DNA of 64,000 nt from Pseudocolwellia sp049933045 (GTDB lineage Bacteria > Pseudomonadota > Gammaproteobacteria > Enterobacterales > Alteromonadaceae). The stretch is taken from contig NZ_CP187926.1 in the NCBI RefSeq assembly GCF_049933045.1, positions 186,001 to 250,000 of the forward strand, given 5' to 3'. The notes under the pieces were generated by a model that saw only the letters and a list, made by a program, of their open reading frames with translations, did no database searches and was not told where the DNA came from. The position numbers and the translations under genes were made by a program. This document shows positions 17,545 through 25,505 of the stretch, one piece after another; position 1 is the stretch's first letter, and each line of letters opens with the position of its first letter.

Positions 17545-18144
17545 CTAATTCCCATGCTCGCTAATATTTTCTTCAATACGATGAAGTTGATTGATTTGTT
17601 CTTTAAGTAATTTTACTTGTTGTTCTAATTCTTTAACTGTTTTACCGCTCTGCTTAAGCTTTTGCTCTTGTTGAACTGAGGTTTCTTTTTGATCAATAAG
17701 GAGCTTTTGAGAGTTTCTAAAATCTACATTAATGTTGTCGTACTTTTGAATCATCAATAATTGTTCATTAAGTAAATCTCTTAACAGAGTAATTAAAGCT
17801 AAATTAGTTGGGTTATAACGCGACTCAATATATTGAAGTTGCAGCTCGTTTAATAACGATTTAGCCGTATAAGGATTGTATATTGGTGATTTGGGGAGAC
17901 TGTGTAGCAGTATTAAATAAATGTCTGCATCTGGGCTCTGTGTTTTTTTGTTTATGTTTTGTTGGGCTATTTCTTGTAATAATTGATTGTTATCTAAACT
18001 TTTTAGCCAAAGATAATAATCACCATAAGTTGGGATGCGAATTGTTTCTTTTACTGGAGTTAATTGACAAGCGCTAATGCTTATCATCAAGCCTACTGCG
18101 GCAAGTGATTTTACAATTGATTTTGTTTTTGAAAAGAGATTCAT
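17545..18144 (-). CDS. glrG: GlrG/QseG-type outer-membrane lipoprotein
   Basis: A 199-residue lipoprotein: positively charged N terminus, hydrophobic stretch, then the lipobox ISAC with lipidated C26 followed by Gln, which favours outer-membrane sorting. The C-terminal third is a coiled coil (QKLKQSGKTVKELEQQVKLL). In enterobacteria the equivalent protein between the kinase and regulator genes (YfhG/QseG) interacts with and modulates the sensor kinase. The assignment rests mainly on the lipoprotein signal plus its position between glrK and glrR. Its ATG overlaps the glrK stop by one base (TAATG), so translation is coupled. Confidence 0.82.
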   Translation of the reverse strand: MNLFSKTKSIVKSLAAVGLMISISACQLTPVKETIRIPTYGDYYLWLKSLDNNQLLQEIAQQNINKKTQSPDADIYLILLHSLPKSPIYNPYTAKSLLNELQLQYIESRYNPTNLALITLLRDLLNEQLLMIQKYDNINVDFRNSQKLLIDQKETSVQQEQKLKQSGKTVKELEQQVKLLKEQINQLHRIEENISEHGN

Positions 18145-19634
18145 TATGGTGTTCCTACTAAAAATGCTCGAGGTAATATTAAGGTAAATGTAGTACCACT
18201 TGGTTCTTGTGTTTTACTGGTAACGCTAATGTTTCCATTAATACGCATTAATAATTCTTTAACTATGGTTAAGCCTAAACCGCTACCTTTTATCTCGTTT
18301 CCTTGTGGAGCTGGACCCTGATAAAAAGCATCGAAAACTTTATTCATCACTTCTTCGTTTAGCCCCATACCTTCATCCGTTATTGTTATTTTCAACTGCT
18401 CAGCTACTAATGACGTGCTAAGAGAAATCCTACTATTTTCGGGTGAATATTTTATCGCATTCGACAGTAAGTTATCTAAAATAACGGCAAGTTGTTTAGC
18501 GTTACTGTATATGGTGATATTTTCGAAAGTTGTGTGTAAATCTATGTGTTTACGTTTTATATCTAACTTTCTTTCGTTAATTACACTGCCAATTAATGGC
18601 GTCACGTGAAGTTTTTCAGAGTCTTGTAAACTGGTAGAATCTAATACAATGTTAAAGTCTAAAAGGTCTTCAATTAAACGTTGTAAACGGGTTACGCTGG
18701 TTCTAATAATATCACTGATTTCCTGTTGATCAGGATTCAAAGCACCTACGCTATTATCATACAGTAATTCCGTTCCTTCCCTGATAGCTGCAAGTGGTGT
18801 TTTTAATTCATGAGATATATGTCTAATAAAGCTAGATTTCTGTAATTCTAAAGCATGCAGCCTAGTTCTCATTACTTCTAGCGCATCAACAATTTCATTT
18901 ATTTCTGGTGAGCTTTTCAAGGCTATTTGATGTTCAAAATTTCCTTGCTCAAGTTGTTGTATTTCCGCAATCAACTTCTTTAAAGGTTTGGTAATTATGA
19001 TGATAAAAAACACAGCAATTAAAATGGTAATCGGGATGATTAACAAGCTGTTTAGCATAGTTTGTCTGAGTAAGTTTGCTGACGTTTTTACTTCTTTTGC
19101 TTGGTTGTATATAACTTCGTTACTACGCTGGTTAATACGATTATACGTTTTAGCCAATAACTTAAACTGGTCTTGCAGTTGAGTTAAATACAAGGTTTGA
19201 TCATTTTCAGGCGAGAGTAATTGATTGATAAACATTATTTCATTCAGAAACTGGTTGCTAAGCTCTTTCAGGTTTTTATCAGGATGATCAATTAAATGTT
19301 GGTTGGTTATTGTCAGTAATCGTTCTTCTTCAATAAAATAATTATTCGTTAGCTCTTTGTTCTTAAGAACAATTGATTGGCTAGCGTATCTTTCCATTTT
19401 TACAAGCAACTCACTTAGCTGTTTACTGGTTTCAGTAAACTCAGCAGCATTAAAAATAGCATCTTCACTTTGATTAGATAATTTATTTATTTGGGCTGCA
19501 CTGTATAACAATGCAAGAACAAGAGGTAAGGCTACAAGCGAAAAACCTAATAGTGTTAGCTTCTTAATCGAAAGGGTGTCTAAGCCTGTTATTTGGTAGA
19601 TCTTGTAAAGGTTTGAGAGAGATGAATTGCCCAC
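18144..19634 (-). CDS. glrK: Sensor histidine kinase GlrK (QseE)
   Basis: A 496-residue inner-membrane kinase with transmembrane segments at about 24-48 and 191-215, a mostly helical periplasmic region between them, a HAMP linker (about 215-268), the phospho-acceptor H275 in RHISHELKTPLAAIREGTEL, and a HATPase domain with DNLLSNAIKYS and GSGLGLTIVKELL. The AIREGTELL sequence after the H box is very close to enterobacterial GlrK. The start given is a GTG with no clear ribosome-binding site. A strong AAAGGAGGG lies 34-42 bases upstream, but no good start codon is spaced correctly from it, so the N terminus is uncertain. Its 5' side faces the EF-hand gene cluster. Confidence 0.93.
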   Translation of the reverse strand: MGNSSLSNLYKIYQITGLDTLSIKKLTLLGFSLVALPLVLALLYSAAQINKLSNQSEDAIFNAAEFTETSKQLSELLVKMERYASQSIVLKNKELTNNYFIEEERLLTITNQHLIDHPDKNLKELSNQFLNEIMFINQLLSPENDQTLYLTQLQDQFKLLAKTYNRINQRSNEVIYNQAKEVKTSANLLRQTMLNSLLIIPITILIAVFFIIIITKPLKKLIAEIQQLEQGNFEHQIALKSSPEINEIVDALEVMRTRLHALELQKSSFIRHISHELKTPLAAIREGTELLYDNSVGALNPDQQEISDIIRTSVTRLQRLIEDLLDFNIVLDSTSLQDSEKLHVTPLIGSVINERKLDIKRKHIDLHTTFENITIYSNAKQLAVILDNLLSNAIKYSPENSRISLSTSLVAEQLKITITDEGMGLNEEVMNKVFDAFYQGPAPQGNEIKGSGLGLTIVKELLMRINGNISVTSKTQEPSGTTFTLILPRAFLVGTP

Positions 19635-19705
19635 CGTAGTAACAGCCTGCTTTATAAGTAGAGTAATCCCTCCTTTTTAAGTGAAATACAGGGTAAACGC
19701 AATAG

Positions 19706-19723
19706 TGTCTCTATTTGGATACA
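19706..19723. promoter_or_regulatory. Candidate GlrR site 1 (TGTC-N10-TACA)
   Basis: TGTCTCTATTTGGATACA matches the TGTC-N10-GACA palindrome known for enterobacterial GlrR with one mismatch; it also lies inside a longer inverted repeat ATAGTGT...ACACTAT. It is centred near -207 relative to the predicted sigma-54 start site and 72 bp from the glrK start, so it could also affect glrK. Confidence 0.6.
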
Positions 19724-19826
19724 CTATTTATTTTCCTTTTTTACGTACTTAATTTATTGTTTTTAAAGGATTTAGTTTTTTATTGTTTGTTACTTATACC
19801 ATTTAAATATTGTTAAATTATTTATG

Positions 19827-19844
19827 TGTCTCCATCTAGAGACA
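19827..19844. promoter_or_regulatory. Candidate GlrR site 2 (TGTC-N10-GACA, exact)
   Basis: TGTCTCCATCTAGAGACA is an exact match to TGTC-N10-GACA, centred about 86 bp upstream of the predicted sigma-54 transcription start, a normal distance for a bacterial enhancer. It shares TGTCTC and other positions with site 1, 121 bp away. Confidence 0.75.
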
Positions 19845-19895
19845 AAGTTAATGTGCTTTTGTTTTAAATTCCTTTTAAAACAGTTGGTTATGATG

Positions 19896-19910
19896 TGGCA
19901 CGCCTTGTGC
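19896..19910 (+). promoter_or_regulatory. Sigma-54 (RpoN) promoter for the EF-hand gene cluster
   Basis: TGGCACGCCTTGTGC fits TGGCAC-N5-TTGC with a single mismatch (GTGC), and has the invariant GG and GC with correct spacing. Transcription should start near 19922 and run into the EF-hand genes, leaving a leader of about 148 nt. It lies downstream of two GlrR-type sites and divergent from glrK. Confidence 0.82.
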
Positions 19911-19921
19911 TATACCTAGGT

Positions 19922-20069
19922 TGGTTACAGTGTTATTTGATATGTTTTATATTTCTTTCTCCTTTTGCTTGTAGATGGAATGTTGCTAAGTAGGTTATCC
20001 CCCTTAATTAGCACATATATATTTTTAGTAGTAACACTGTTTAATTATTTGAATAAAGAAGGGCTCATT
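19922..20069 (+). other. Leader of the sigma-54 transcript with a long-range inverted repeat
   Basis: ACAGTGTTA (19927-19935) and its perfect complement TAACACTGT (20032-20040) could close a domain of about 114 nt beginning at the predicted 5' end. An AAGAAGGG ribosome-binding site follows outside the stem. No coding sequence of the EF-hand type extends upstream of 20070. Whether this is only a leader or also a processed small RNA cannot be told by eye. Confidence 0.4.
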
Positions 20070-20399
20070 ATGAAAAACGTAAGTTTAGCTAAAATAACTT
20101 TAAGCTTAATACTCGTTGCTGTAACTGGCTCCACAGTATATGCGAATGAAGTTACTCCAACTATTACTGCAGTTGAAGATACTGGTGAAGTAACGAGCTC
20201 TTTTTCTTTAAAACAATTCGATTTCACACAACTTTTAACGGTGTTTGATATTGATAAAAATGGTTTTTTAAGTGAAGCAGAGTTAGCTACAAGCGATAAC
20301 GTAGCACTTAGAACCGTGTTTAAAAGTTTAGATTCAAATAAAGATGCAAGCATTAGTGCTGAAGAGTTTAGCGCTTTTGATGAAAAAAAATCGTATTAG
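20070..20399 (+). CDS. Secreted EF-hand protein 1
   Basis: A 109-residue protein with a cleavable signal peptide (MKNVSLAKITLSLILVAVTG...VYA-NE), a short acidic/Thr-rich linker and two EF-hand calcium-binding loops: DIDKNGFLSEAE (about residues 67-78) and DSNKDASISAEE (about 92-103). The loops have Asp or Asn at positions 1, 3 and 5 and Glu at 12, so calcium binding is likely. The longer frame back to 19965 is rejected because the signal peptide and the AAGAAGG ribosome-binding site define the start at 20070. It is the first of three tandem paralogues and the first gene after the sigma-54 promoter. Function unknown beyond probable periplasmic or extracellular calcium binding. Confidence 0.85.
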   Translation: MKNVSLAKITLSLILVAVTGSTVYANEVTPTITAVEDTGEVTSSFSLKQFDFTQLLTVFDIDKNGFLSEAELATSDNVALRTVFKSLDSNKDASISAEEFSAFDEKKSY

Positions 20400-20443
20400 T
20401 ATTCAATCATTTAATTTTAATCATTAACAATTAAGGAATTATC

Positions 20444-20797
20444 ATGAATAACTCAAACTTAGTGAAAATGACTCTTGGCGTAGCATTAGCAACTGTTGCT
20501 ACTTTTGTTGTAAATGCAAATGACATCACTTCAAAAGTGAGTGAAGCAATAACTACTACTGAAGCTAGCATAACTGAAGTAAAAGAATTGCAAGTAATTG
20601 AACCAGTAGAGTCAGTTATTTCATTACAAGAGAAAGACTTTTCACAACTTTTATCAGATTTCGATGCAGATCAAAATGGTGCTTTAAGTGAAAAAGAATT
20701 AGAAACCAGTGATAACGAAGCCCTTAAAATGGCTTTTAAAAATCTGGATGTGAATGAAGATTTACATATTAGTGCGAATGAATTCAGCAATTTATAG
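20444..20797 (+). CDS. Secreted EF-hand protein 2
   Basis: A 117-residue paralogue of the preceding gene, 44 bp downstream with a clear AAGGA ribosome-binding site. Signal peptide MNNSNLVKMTLGVALATVATFVVNA, an acidic linker, then EF-hand loops DADQNGALSEKE and DVNEDLHISANE. Between the loops, the segment TSDNEALKMAFKNLD is nearly identical in the third paralogue, showing recent duplication. A hairpin (arms 20812-20820 and 20851-20860) follows before the next paralogue. Confidence 0.87.
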   Translation: MNNSNLVKMTLGVALATVATFVVNANDITSKVSEAITTTEASITEVKELQVIEPVESVISLQEKDFSQLLSDFDADQNGALSEKELETSDNEALKMAFKNLDVNEDLHISANEFSNL

Positions 20798-20914
20798 CAC
20801 TTAATTTAGCATTGCTGAATGTTATTTATCCGACTCCTTTGATAATTAGCATTTCAGCAAAATCATAATTTAACGGACTAAAAATACGTTTAAATTTTAA
20901 AAACAGGAAAGAAA

Positions 20915-21250
20915 ATGAACAACATAAGCTTAGTTAAAATTACATTAGCCGTTGCCCTTGCAACAATCGCAACATTCATTGTAAATGCGAATGTAATTTC
21001 TCCTATGGAAACCGACCTACAAGACACTATCGTTTTTGCAGACGTTCAAGATATTGTCGAGGTAGAAGGTTCTACTGTACAGCAAAAATCTTTTGCTAAG
21101 CTTTTAACAAAGTTTGATACCAACAAAAATGGTGCTTTAAGTGAAGTTGAGTTATCAACTAGCGATAACGAAGCGCTTAAAATGGTGTTTAAGAATTTAG
21201 ATTTAAATGAAGATGCTGATCTTAGTTTAGATGAATTTAATGCTTTTTAG
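20915..21250 (+). CDS. Secreted EF-hand protein 3
   Basis: A 111-residue third paralogue: signal peptide MNNISLVKITLAVALATIAT...VNA, an acidic linker rich in Asp, Val and Glu, and EF-hand loops DTNKNGALSEVE and DLNEDADLSLDE. It has an AACAGGAAAG ribosome-binding site and is followed by two hairpins, the second a strong terminator, which ends the three-gene unit. The three proteins differ most in their linkers and least in signal peptide and EF-hand region. Confidence 0.87.
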   Translation: MNNISLVKITLAVALATIATFIVNANVISPMETDLQDTIVFADVQDIVEVEGSTVQQKSFAKLLTKFDTNKNGALSEVELSTSDNEALKMVFKNLDLNEDADLSLDEFNAF

Positions 21251-21255
21251 TTTAA

Positions 21256-21420
21256 AACTGAGTTAATTGATAACTCAGTTCTGAATGACTTTTTTGTAAA
21301 AGTTGACCCTTACTTGATAGGTAAAAGCATTCAAATTTTATGCTATCTGAGTATTCCTTTGGATTTACTATTAATCCATTTATGCCGGCTATATTTCTAC
21401 TTTTCAGCCGGCTTTTTTTT
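21256..21420 (+). terminator. Tandem hairpins ending the EF-hand cluster
   Basis: Hairpin one: 10-bp stem AACTGAGTTA (21256-21265 with 21271-21280), 5-nt loop, T6 only 10 nt later. Hairpin two: GC-rich 7-bp stem GCCGGCT (21384-21390 with 21406-21412) followed directly by T8 (21413-21420). The second is the canonical rho-independent terminator. Confidence 0.82.
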
Positions 21421-21528
21421 ATTCCATACGTTTGAAGCTGTTGAGCTTATTTCAATAGCAAATTACCTATAAGTTTATCAGCTTCAAAGTATACAAAGCA
21501 CTAACACAAACTACAGAGAAACCTTGTA

Positions 21529-21825
21529 ATGCAACCTGACCTTACACGTTATATTGAATTAAATAATTGGATCTTCGAGATAAAAAGTATTAAGGCTATT
21601 AGAGTTGATACGTACGGCGAACCTTACAGTGCCACAGCAAACTTATGTATTAATAATGACAATGCTTATCTTGATGGGGTAATGACTCGTGATCAGAAAG
21701 ACTTAAAAGAAGAAGATTATTTAACTTTTATGGCGCTATGTGAAAAACTTGGAATTACTAAAGTTAAGTTCGACAATTATAGTGAGCAGAATGTATTTGA
21801 GGAAAGAATAAAAGTTGCTCAATAA
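21529..21825 (+). CDS. Conserved-looking hypothetical protein (98 aa)
   Basis: I do not recognise a named family. The 98-residue protein is soluble, without signal peptide or membrane segments, slightly acidic, and has a mixed alpha/beta look (YIELNNWIFEIKSIKAIRVDTYGEPYS split by polar turns, later EEDYLTFMALCEKLGITKVKF). Codon usage and base composition resemble the neighbours, so a real gene is likely. It is bounded upstream by the EF-hand terminator and downstream by 206 bp without a gene. Confidence 0.65.
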   Translation: MQPDLTRYIELNNWIFEIKSIKAIRVDTYGEPYSATANLCINNDNAYLDGVMTRDQKDLKEEDYLTFMALCEKLGITKVKFDNYSEQNVFEERIKVAQ

Positions 21826-22031
21826 ACATATTGCAACTAGTACAACACCCGTTAGTAAAGTTCAGTAATTACACCACTTATACCATCTTAAAAATATGAG
21901 CAAAGGATTTGCTTCTATATTTCATTTTATTATCTAATCTCTCACTTGTTTTAAATTCCTGATTATTCCTATCATCTGATAGCACTTAACGATAAAATAA
22001 TGGTTAATATAACTCTATTATTAAACGAGCC

Positions 22032-22538
22032 ATGACCACACCATTCTCATATTCTCATACATTTACATTAGACAAAGATCATTTTAATGAGTGCTACAGC
22101 CAATCTGTTGTAAATGACCAATCGATAAAAGCCTATTTTAAAGCCATTATTTTAAGCGTATTTGGTATTCTTCTTGTGTTGTTTAGTGATGTGAATCCTT
22201 ACGCCGCTTGGTTTGTTTTTGCTTTAGGTATTTTAGAGGCTATTAGTATTTATTATCGCCAACCGTGGTGGGTAATGCGTCAGCTTTTAGGAAAGTCTGC
22301 AAAAGGTGATGTTACGCTTATTGTTGATGATAAAGGTATAGCAACAAATTCTTTTTACATAAAGAACATGGTGCTTTGGCAAAATATCTCAGCCTTTAAA
22401 AAAACTGATTTAGGTTGGGTTATTAGTCATGAGTTCGGAAACAACTATATTTCAAATACTTGTTTGTCATCTGAAGCTATTGCCTTATTTGAAGAATACC
22501 AAGCTGAGTTAGTAGCAAAAAAATCTAAAGAAACGTAA
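22032..22538 (+). CDS. YcxB-like membrane protein
   Basis: A 168-residue protein with two close transmembrane helices (about residues 38-56 and 58-75: AYFKAIILSVFGILLVLF and AAWFVFALGILEAISI) after a polar N terminus. A C-terminal soluble domain follows in which DDKGIATNS...LWQNISAFKKTDLGWVI matches the layout of the YcxB-like domain (a small beta-rich domain after two helices). Function unknown. It stands alone between two gaps and is not obviously part of the iron operon that follows. Confidence 0.7.
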   Translation: MTTPFSYSHTFTLDKDHFNECYSQSVVNDQSIKAYFKAIILSVFGILLVLFSDVNPYAAWFVFALGILEAISIYYRQPWWVMRQLLGKSAKGDVTLIVDDKGIATNSFYIKNMVLWQNISAFKKTDLGWVISHEFGNNYISNTCLSSEAIALFEEYQAELVAKKSKET

Positions 22539-22615
22539 TTAATTATTAGCGCTGAACTATTATTTTTAATAATAACCCGCATATATTTGGTTACAGATAT
22601 ATTACAAATCACAAA

Positions 22616-22653
22616 TGAGAATTATTCGTAAATTTTAATGGGTAAGGTATAAT
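22616..22653 (+). promoter_or_regulatory. Fur-like box overlapping the iron-transporter promoter
   Basis: TGAGAATTATTCGTA (22616-22630) matches the left half of the 7-1-7 Fur box well (6 of 7) and the right half partly (4 of 7). A TATAAT -10 element follows at 22648-22653, with the Fur-like box covering the expected -35 position. Iron repression is the expected logic for the gene that follows. Confidence 0.5.
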
Positions 22654-22710
22654 CAATTTTAATCTTCACTTAGTTTCAATTTAGTTACTATAAATAATTT
22701 AGGTAAATTA

Positions 22711-23709
22711 ATGTTAAAAAAAATAGTTAGTGTAATGGTATTTATGGCTTGTTTTGCTGCAAATGCAAAAGAAGAAGTTAACGTATATTCATATAGACAA
22801 CCATTTTTAGTTGAGCCTTTATTTAAAAAGTTTACTGACAAAACAGGTGTTAAAGTTAATGTTGTTTTTGCTAAAAATGGCATGGTTGAACGTTTAAAGC
22901 GTGAAGGTAAACATAGCCCTGCCGATATTTTATTAACTAATGATATTAGTCGCCTTGTTGATTTACATAACAGTGAGTTATTACAAACAGTAACCTCAAC
23001 TAATATCGAACAAGCTATCCCTACACAATATCGTTCAGCAGATAATCAGTGGTTTGCTTTAACAACTCGTGTAAGAAATATATATTCTGCTAAGCGTTTA
23101 GGTGATATTGATTTTAATTACGAAGATTTAGCTAAACCAGAATGGAAAGGACGTATTTGTACGCGCAGTGGCAAGCATATATATAACGTTGCTTTGATCG
23201 CTTCAATGATTGCTGAGCATGGTGAAGCGGAAACTCTTACTTGGTTAGAAGGTGTTAAAAGTAACTTAGCACGTAAACCTCAAGGTAATGATCGCAGCCA
23301 AGTACAAGCGATTAATCAAGGTTTATGTGATGTGTCTTTAGGTAATAGTTATTATTTTGGTAACATGTTACAAGACGAGAAACAGAAGGTTTGGGCTGAA
23401 AGTGTAAATATTAACTTTCCTAATCAAAGTAACCGTGGCGCACATGTTAATGTTTCAGGAATGGGAATGGCAAAACATGCTCCTAATAGTGATAATGCTA
23501 AAGCTTTAATGGAATTTTTAGTTTCAGTACCAGCACAAGAGCTTTATGCAGAAACGAATTTAGAATATCCAGTAAGAGAAGGCGTTAAAGTATCTGAACT
23601 TGTTGCATCTTGGGGCAAATTCTCAACAGATAAACTTCCATTAGAAGCGCTAGCTCAACACAGAAAAACAGCGTTAATGTTGTTAGATAAAGTACAATTT
23701 GATTTATAA
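22711..23709 (+). CDS. Periplasmic ferric-iron-binding protein of an ABC transporter (FbpA/FutA type)
   Basis: A 332-residue periplasmic binding protein with signal peptide MLKKIVSVMVFMACFAANA, mature start KEEVNVYSYRQPFLVEPLF, and the paired tyrosines in SLGNSYYFGNML that coordinate ferric iron in the FbpA/FutA family. Other family motifs are ADILLTNDISRL and FPNQSNRGAHVNVSGMG. It delivers Fe(III) to the permease and ATPase encoded just downstream. The 168-bp gap before the permease gene suggests some separate control of the abundant binding protein. Confidence 0.92.
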   Translation: MLKKIVSVMVFMACFAANAKEEVNVYSYRQPFLVEPLFKKFTDKTGVKVNVVFAKNGMVERLKREGKHSPADILLTNDISRLVDLHNSELLQTVTSTNIEQAIPTQYRSADNQWFALTTRVRNIYSAKRLGDIDFNYEDLAKPEWKGRICTRSGKHIYNVALIASMIAEHGEAETLTWLEGVKSNLARKPQGNDRSQVQAINQGLCDVSLGNSYYFGNMLQDEKQKVWAESVNINFPNQSNRGAHVNVSGMGMAKHAPNSDNAKALMEFLVSVPAQELYAETNLEYPVREGVKVSELVASWGKFSTDKLPLEALAQHRKTALMLLDKVQFDL

Positions 23710-23876
23710 CACTTCATTATTGGCTGCTAAGTTTTTTTGAATAAATAATAAACACAGATTAATGTTGATGATTTTATTAGCATTAATCTGATAAACTTTA
23801 AGCCTGATGCCAGTTCGATTTATGAATTGATCTGTGTAAACTCATCAATTCATAATAAAAATGGCAGTGTAGTATC

Positions 23877-25505
23877 TTGATATCAGGTAACCGCAGTAAA
23901 GCTTGGCGCATTATTAGCTGGGTTATCGCAAGTGTATTAATACTACCTATTTTTATTATGTTAGGAAGTGGCTTAAGTGCCACGACCGAATTATTCTCCC
24001 ATTTATGGGGCACCGTATTACCCACCTACATTGTAAACACCTTATATTTAGCTTTAATTGTTGGCATTCTATCAAGCCTTTTTGGTGTGACTTGTGCGGC
24101 ATTAATTACTCAAACTAATATCAAAGCCAAAAATACTCTTAGATGGTTACTCATGTTGCCATTAGCTATGCCTGCCTATTTAGTTGCTTATTTGTATACA
24201 GATTTGTTTGATTACGCTGGGCCTGTGCAACGTTTTCTCAGAACGACATTTAATTGGAGTTCGCCTAGTGATTATTGGTTTTTTGATATAAGAACTTTGC
24301 TCGGTGCTGGCGTTGTTATTTCTTTGGTGTTATTTCCTTATGTTTATATGTTGACTCGGACAGCGTTTGAGCAACAAGATCAAAATCTTCATCGAGCCAG
24401 CCGATTATTAGGTTTAACTACTTTTCAAAGTTTCTATAAAATAGGGCTGCCTTTAGCTCGACCTGCAATTGCTATCGCGATCAGTTTAGTGCTTATGGAA
24501 ACCTTAGCTGACTTTGCTACCGTGCAATACTTTGCTGTAAATACCTTAACTACTGCGGTATACGATACTTGGTTAGGTTATGGCGACTTATCAACTGCTA
24601 ATGCTTTAGCCAGCTTACTTATGCTGATGGTGTTTTTAGTGGTGTTATTTGAACAAAAAGTGCGAATGAACAAAAGGCATCAATCTAATCGCCCGATAAC
24701 TTCTAGCCATGAAATTTTATTAACGGCGCCACAGCAAATACTCGCCAGTTTATTTTGTTGGGGTTTAGCTGTATTAGGTTTTTTATTGCCTTTAGCACTG
24801 CTGGTCATCATGGCATTAGAATATGCGAGCTTTGAACAAATAGATGAACTGATTTCAACAGGATTTAATAGTATTGAATTAGCTGTTTATACTGCCACTA
24901 TTGCGACATGTATTGCGCTTGTTTTAGTCCTTTATAAACGCTTACATAAAGACAAACTGAAAACATTGCCTGTTAATGCATCTGGCTTTGGTTATGCTAT
25001 CCCTGGCACTGTATTAGCAATGGCAATGTTAGCGACATTTGGCCCGTTAGATAATTATATAAATGACCTAGCTGCATATATGGGATTGGAAGAACCAGGG
25101 CTTATTTTATCAGGCACTATTTTTGCGATTGTATTTGCCTTTGTTGTTCGGTTTTCAGCCATTGCTAATGGCACCATTTCAGGTGGCGTAGAACAAATAT
25201 CTGCGTCTATTGATTTAGCTCCGCCAAGTTTAGGAGTGGGGCGCTTAAAAGGTATTTTAACGGTACATATCCCTCTGCTTAAATCATCAATCTTTATTGC
25301 TTGGTTGTTAGTTTTTGTTGAAGCCATGAAAGAATTGCCTGCCGTGTTACTATTGCGTCCATTTAATTTCGACACCTTAAGCACGCAAATATATCAACTC
25401 ATTTCAGACGAACGACTTGAGCAAGGTGCAATTGGCGCTATTTTGATTGTAGCATTTGGATTAATTCCCATTATTTGGTTAAATAAAAACGAGGATAAGG
25501 CGTGA
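23877..25505 (+). CDS. Iron ABC transporter permease (FbpB type)
   Basis: A 542-residue fused two-domain permease with about 12 membrane helices. Each half has an EAA-type ATPase-contact loop: one around HRASRLLGLTTFQSFYKIGL, the second around APPSLGVGRLKGILTVHIPL. This is the SfuB/FbpB/AfuB layout. The start given is a TTG with a weak ribosome-binding site; an in-frame stop at 23856-23858 limits any extension, and no ATG or GTG is suitably placed before the first helix. It overlaps the ATPase gene by four bases. Confidence 0.9.
   Translation: MISGNRSKAWRIISWVIASVLILPIFIMLGSGLSATTELFSHLWGTVLPTYIVNTLYLALIVGILSSLFGVTCAALITQTNIKAKNTLRWLLMLPLAMPAYLVAYLYTDLFDYAGPVQRFLRTTFNWSSPSDYWFFDIRTLLGAGVVISLVLFPYVYMLTRTAFEQQDQNLHRASRLLGLTTFQSFYKIGLPLARPAIAIAISLVLMETLADFATVQYFAVNTLTTAVYDTWLGYGDLSTANALASLLMLMVFLVVLFEQKVRMNKRHQSNRPITSSHEILLTAPQQILASLFCWGLAVLGFLLPLALLVIMALEYASFEQIDELISTGFNSIELAVYTATIATCIALVLVLYKRLHKDKLKTLPVNASGFGYAIPGTVLAMAMLATFGPLDNYINDLAAYMGLEEPGLILSGTIFAIVFAFVVRFSAIANGTISGGVEQISASIDLAPPSLGVGRLKGILTVHIPLLKSSIFIAWLLVFVEAMKELPAVLLLRPFNFDTLSTQIYQLISDERLEQGAIGAILIVAFGLIPIIWLNKNEDKA

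Noticed and set aside
19965..20069. N-terminal extension of the first EF-hand protein
   Set aside because: The stretch is hydrophobic and unrelated to the two paralogues, starts with a non-ATG codon and lies in the sigma-54 leader; the signal peptide and ribosome-binding site define the start at 20070.
21256..21420. CRISPR or integron-like repeats after the EF-hand cluster
   Set aside because: The repeats are two unrelated hairpins; the second is an ordinary terminator with T8.
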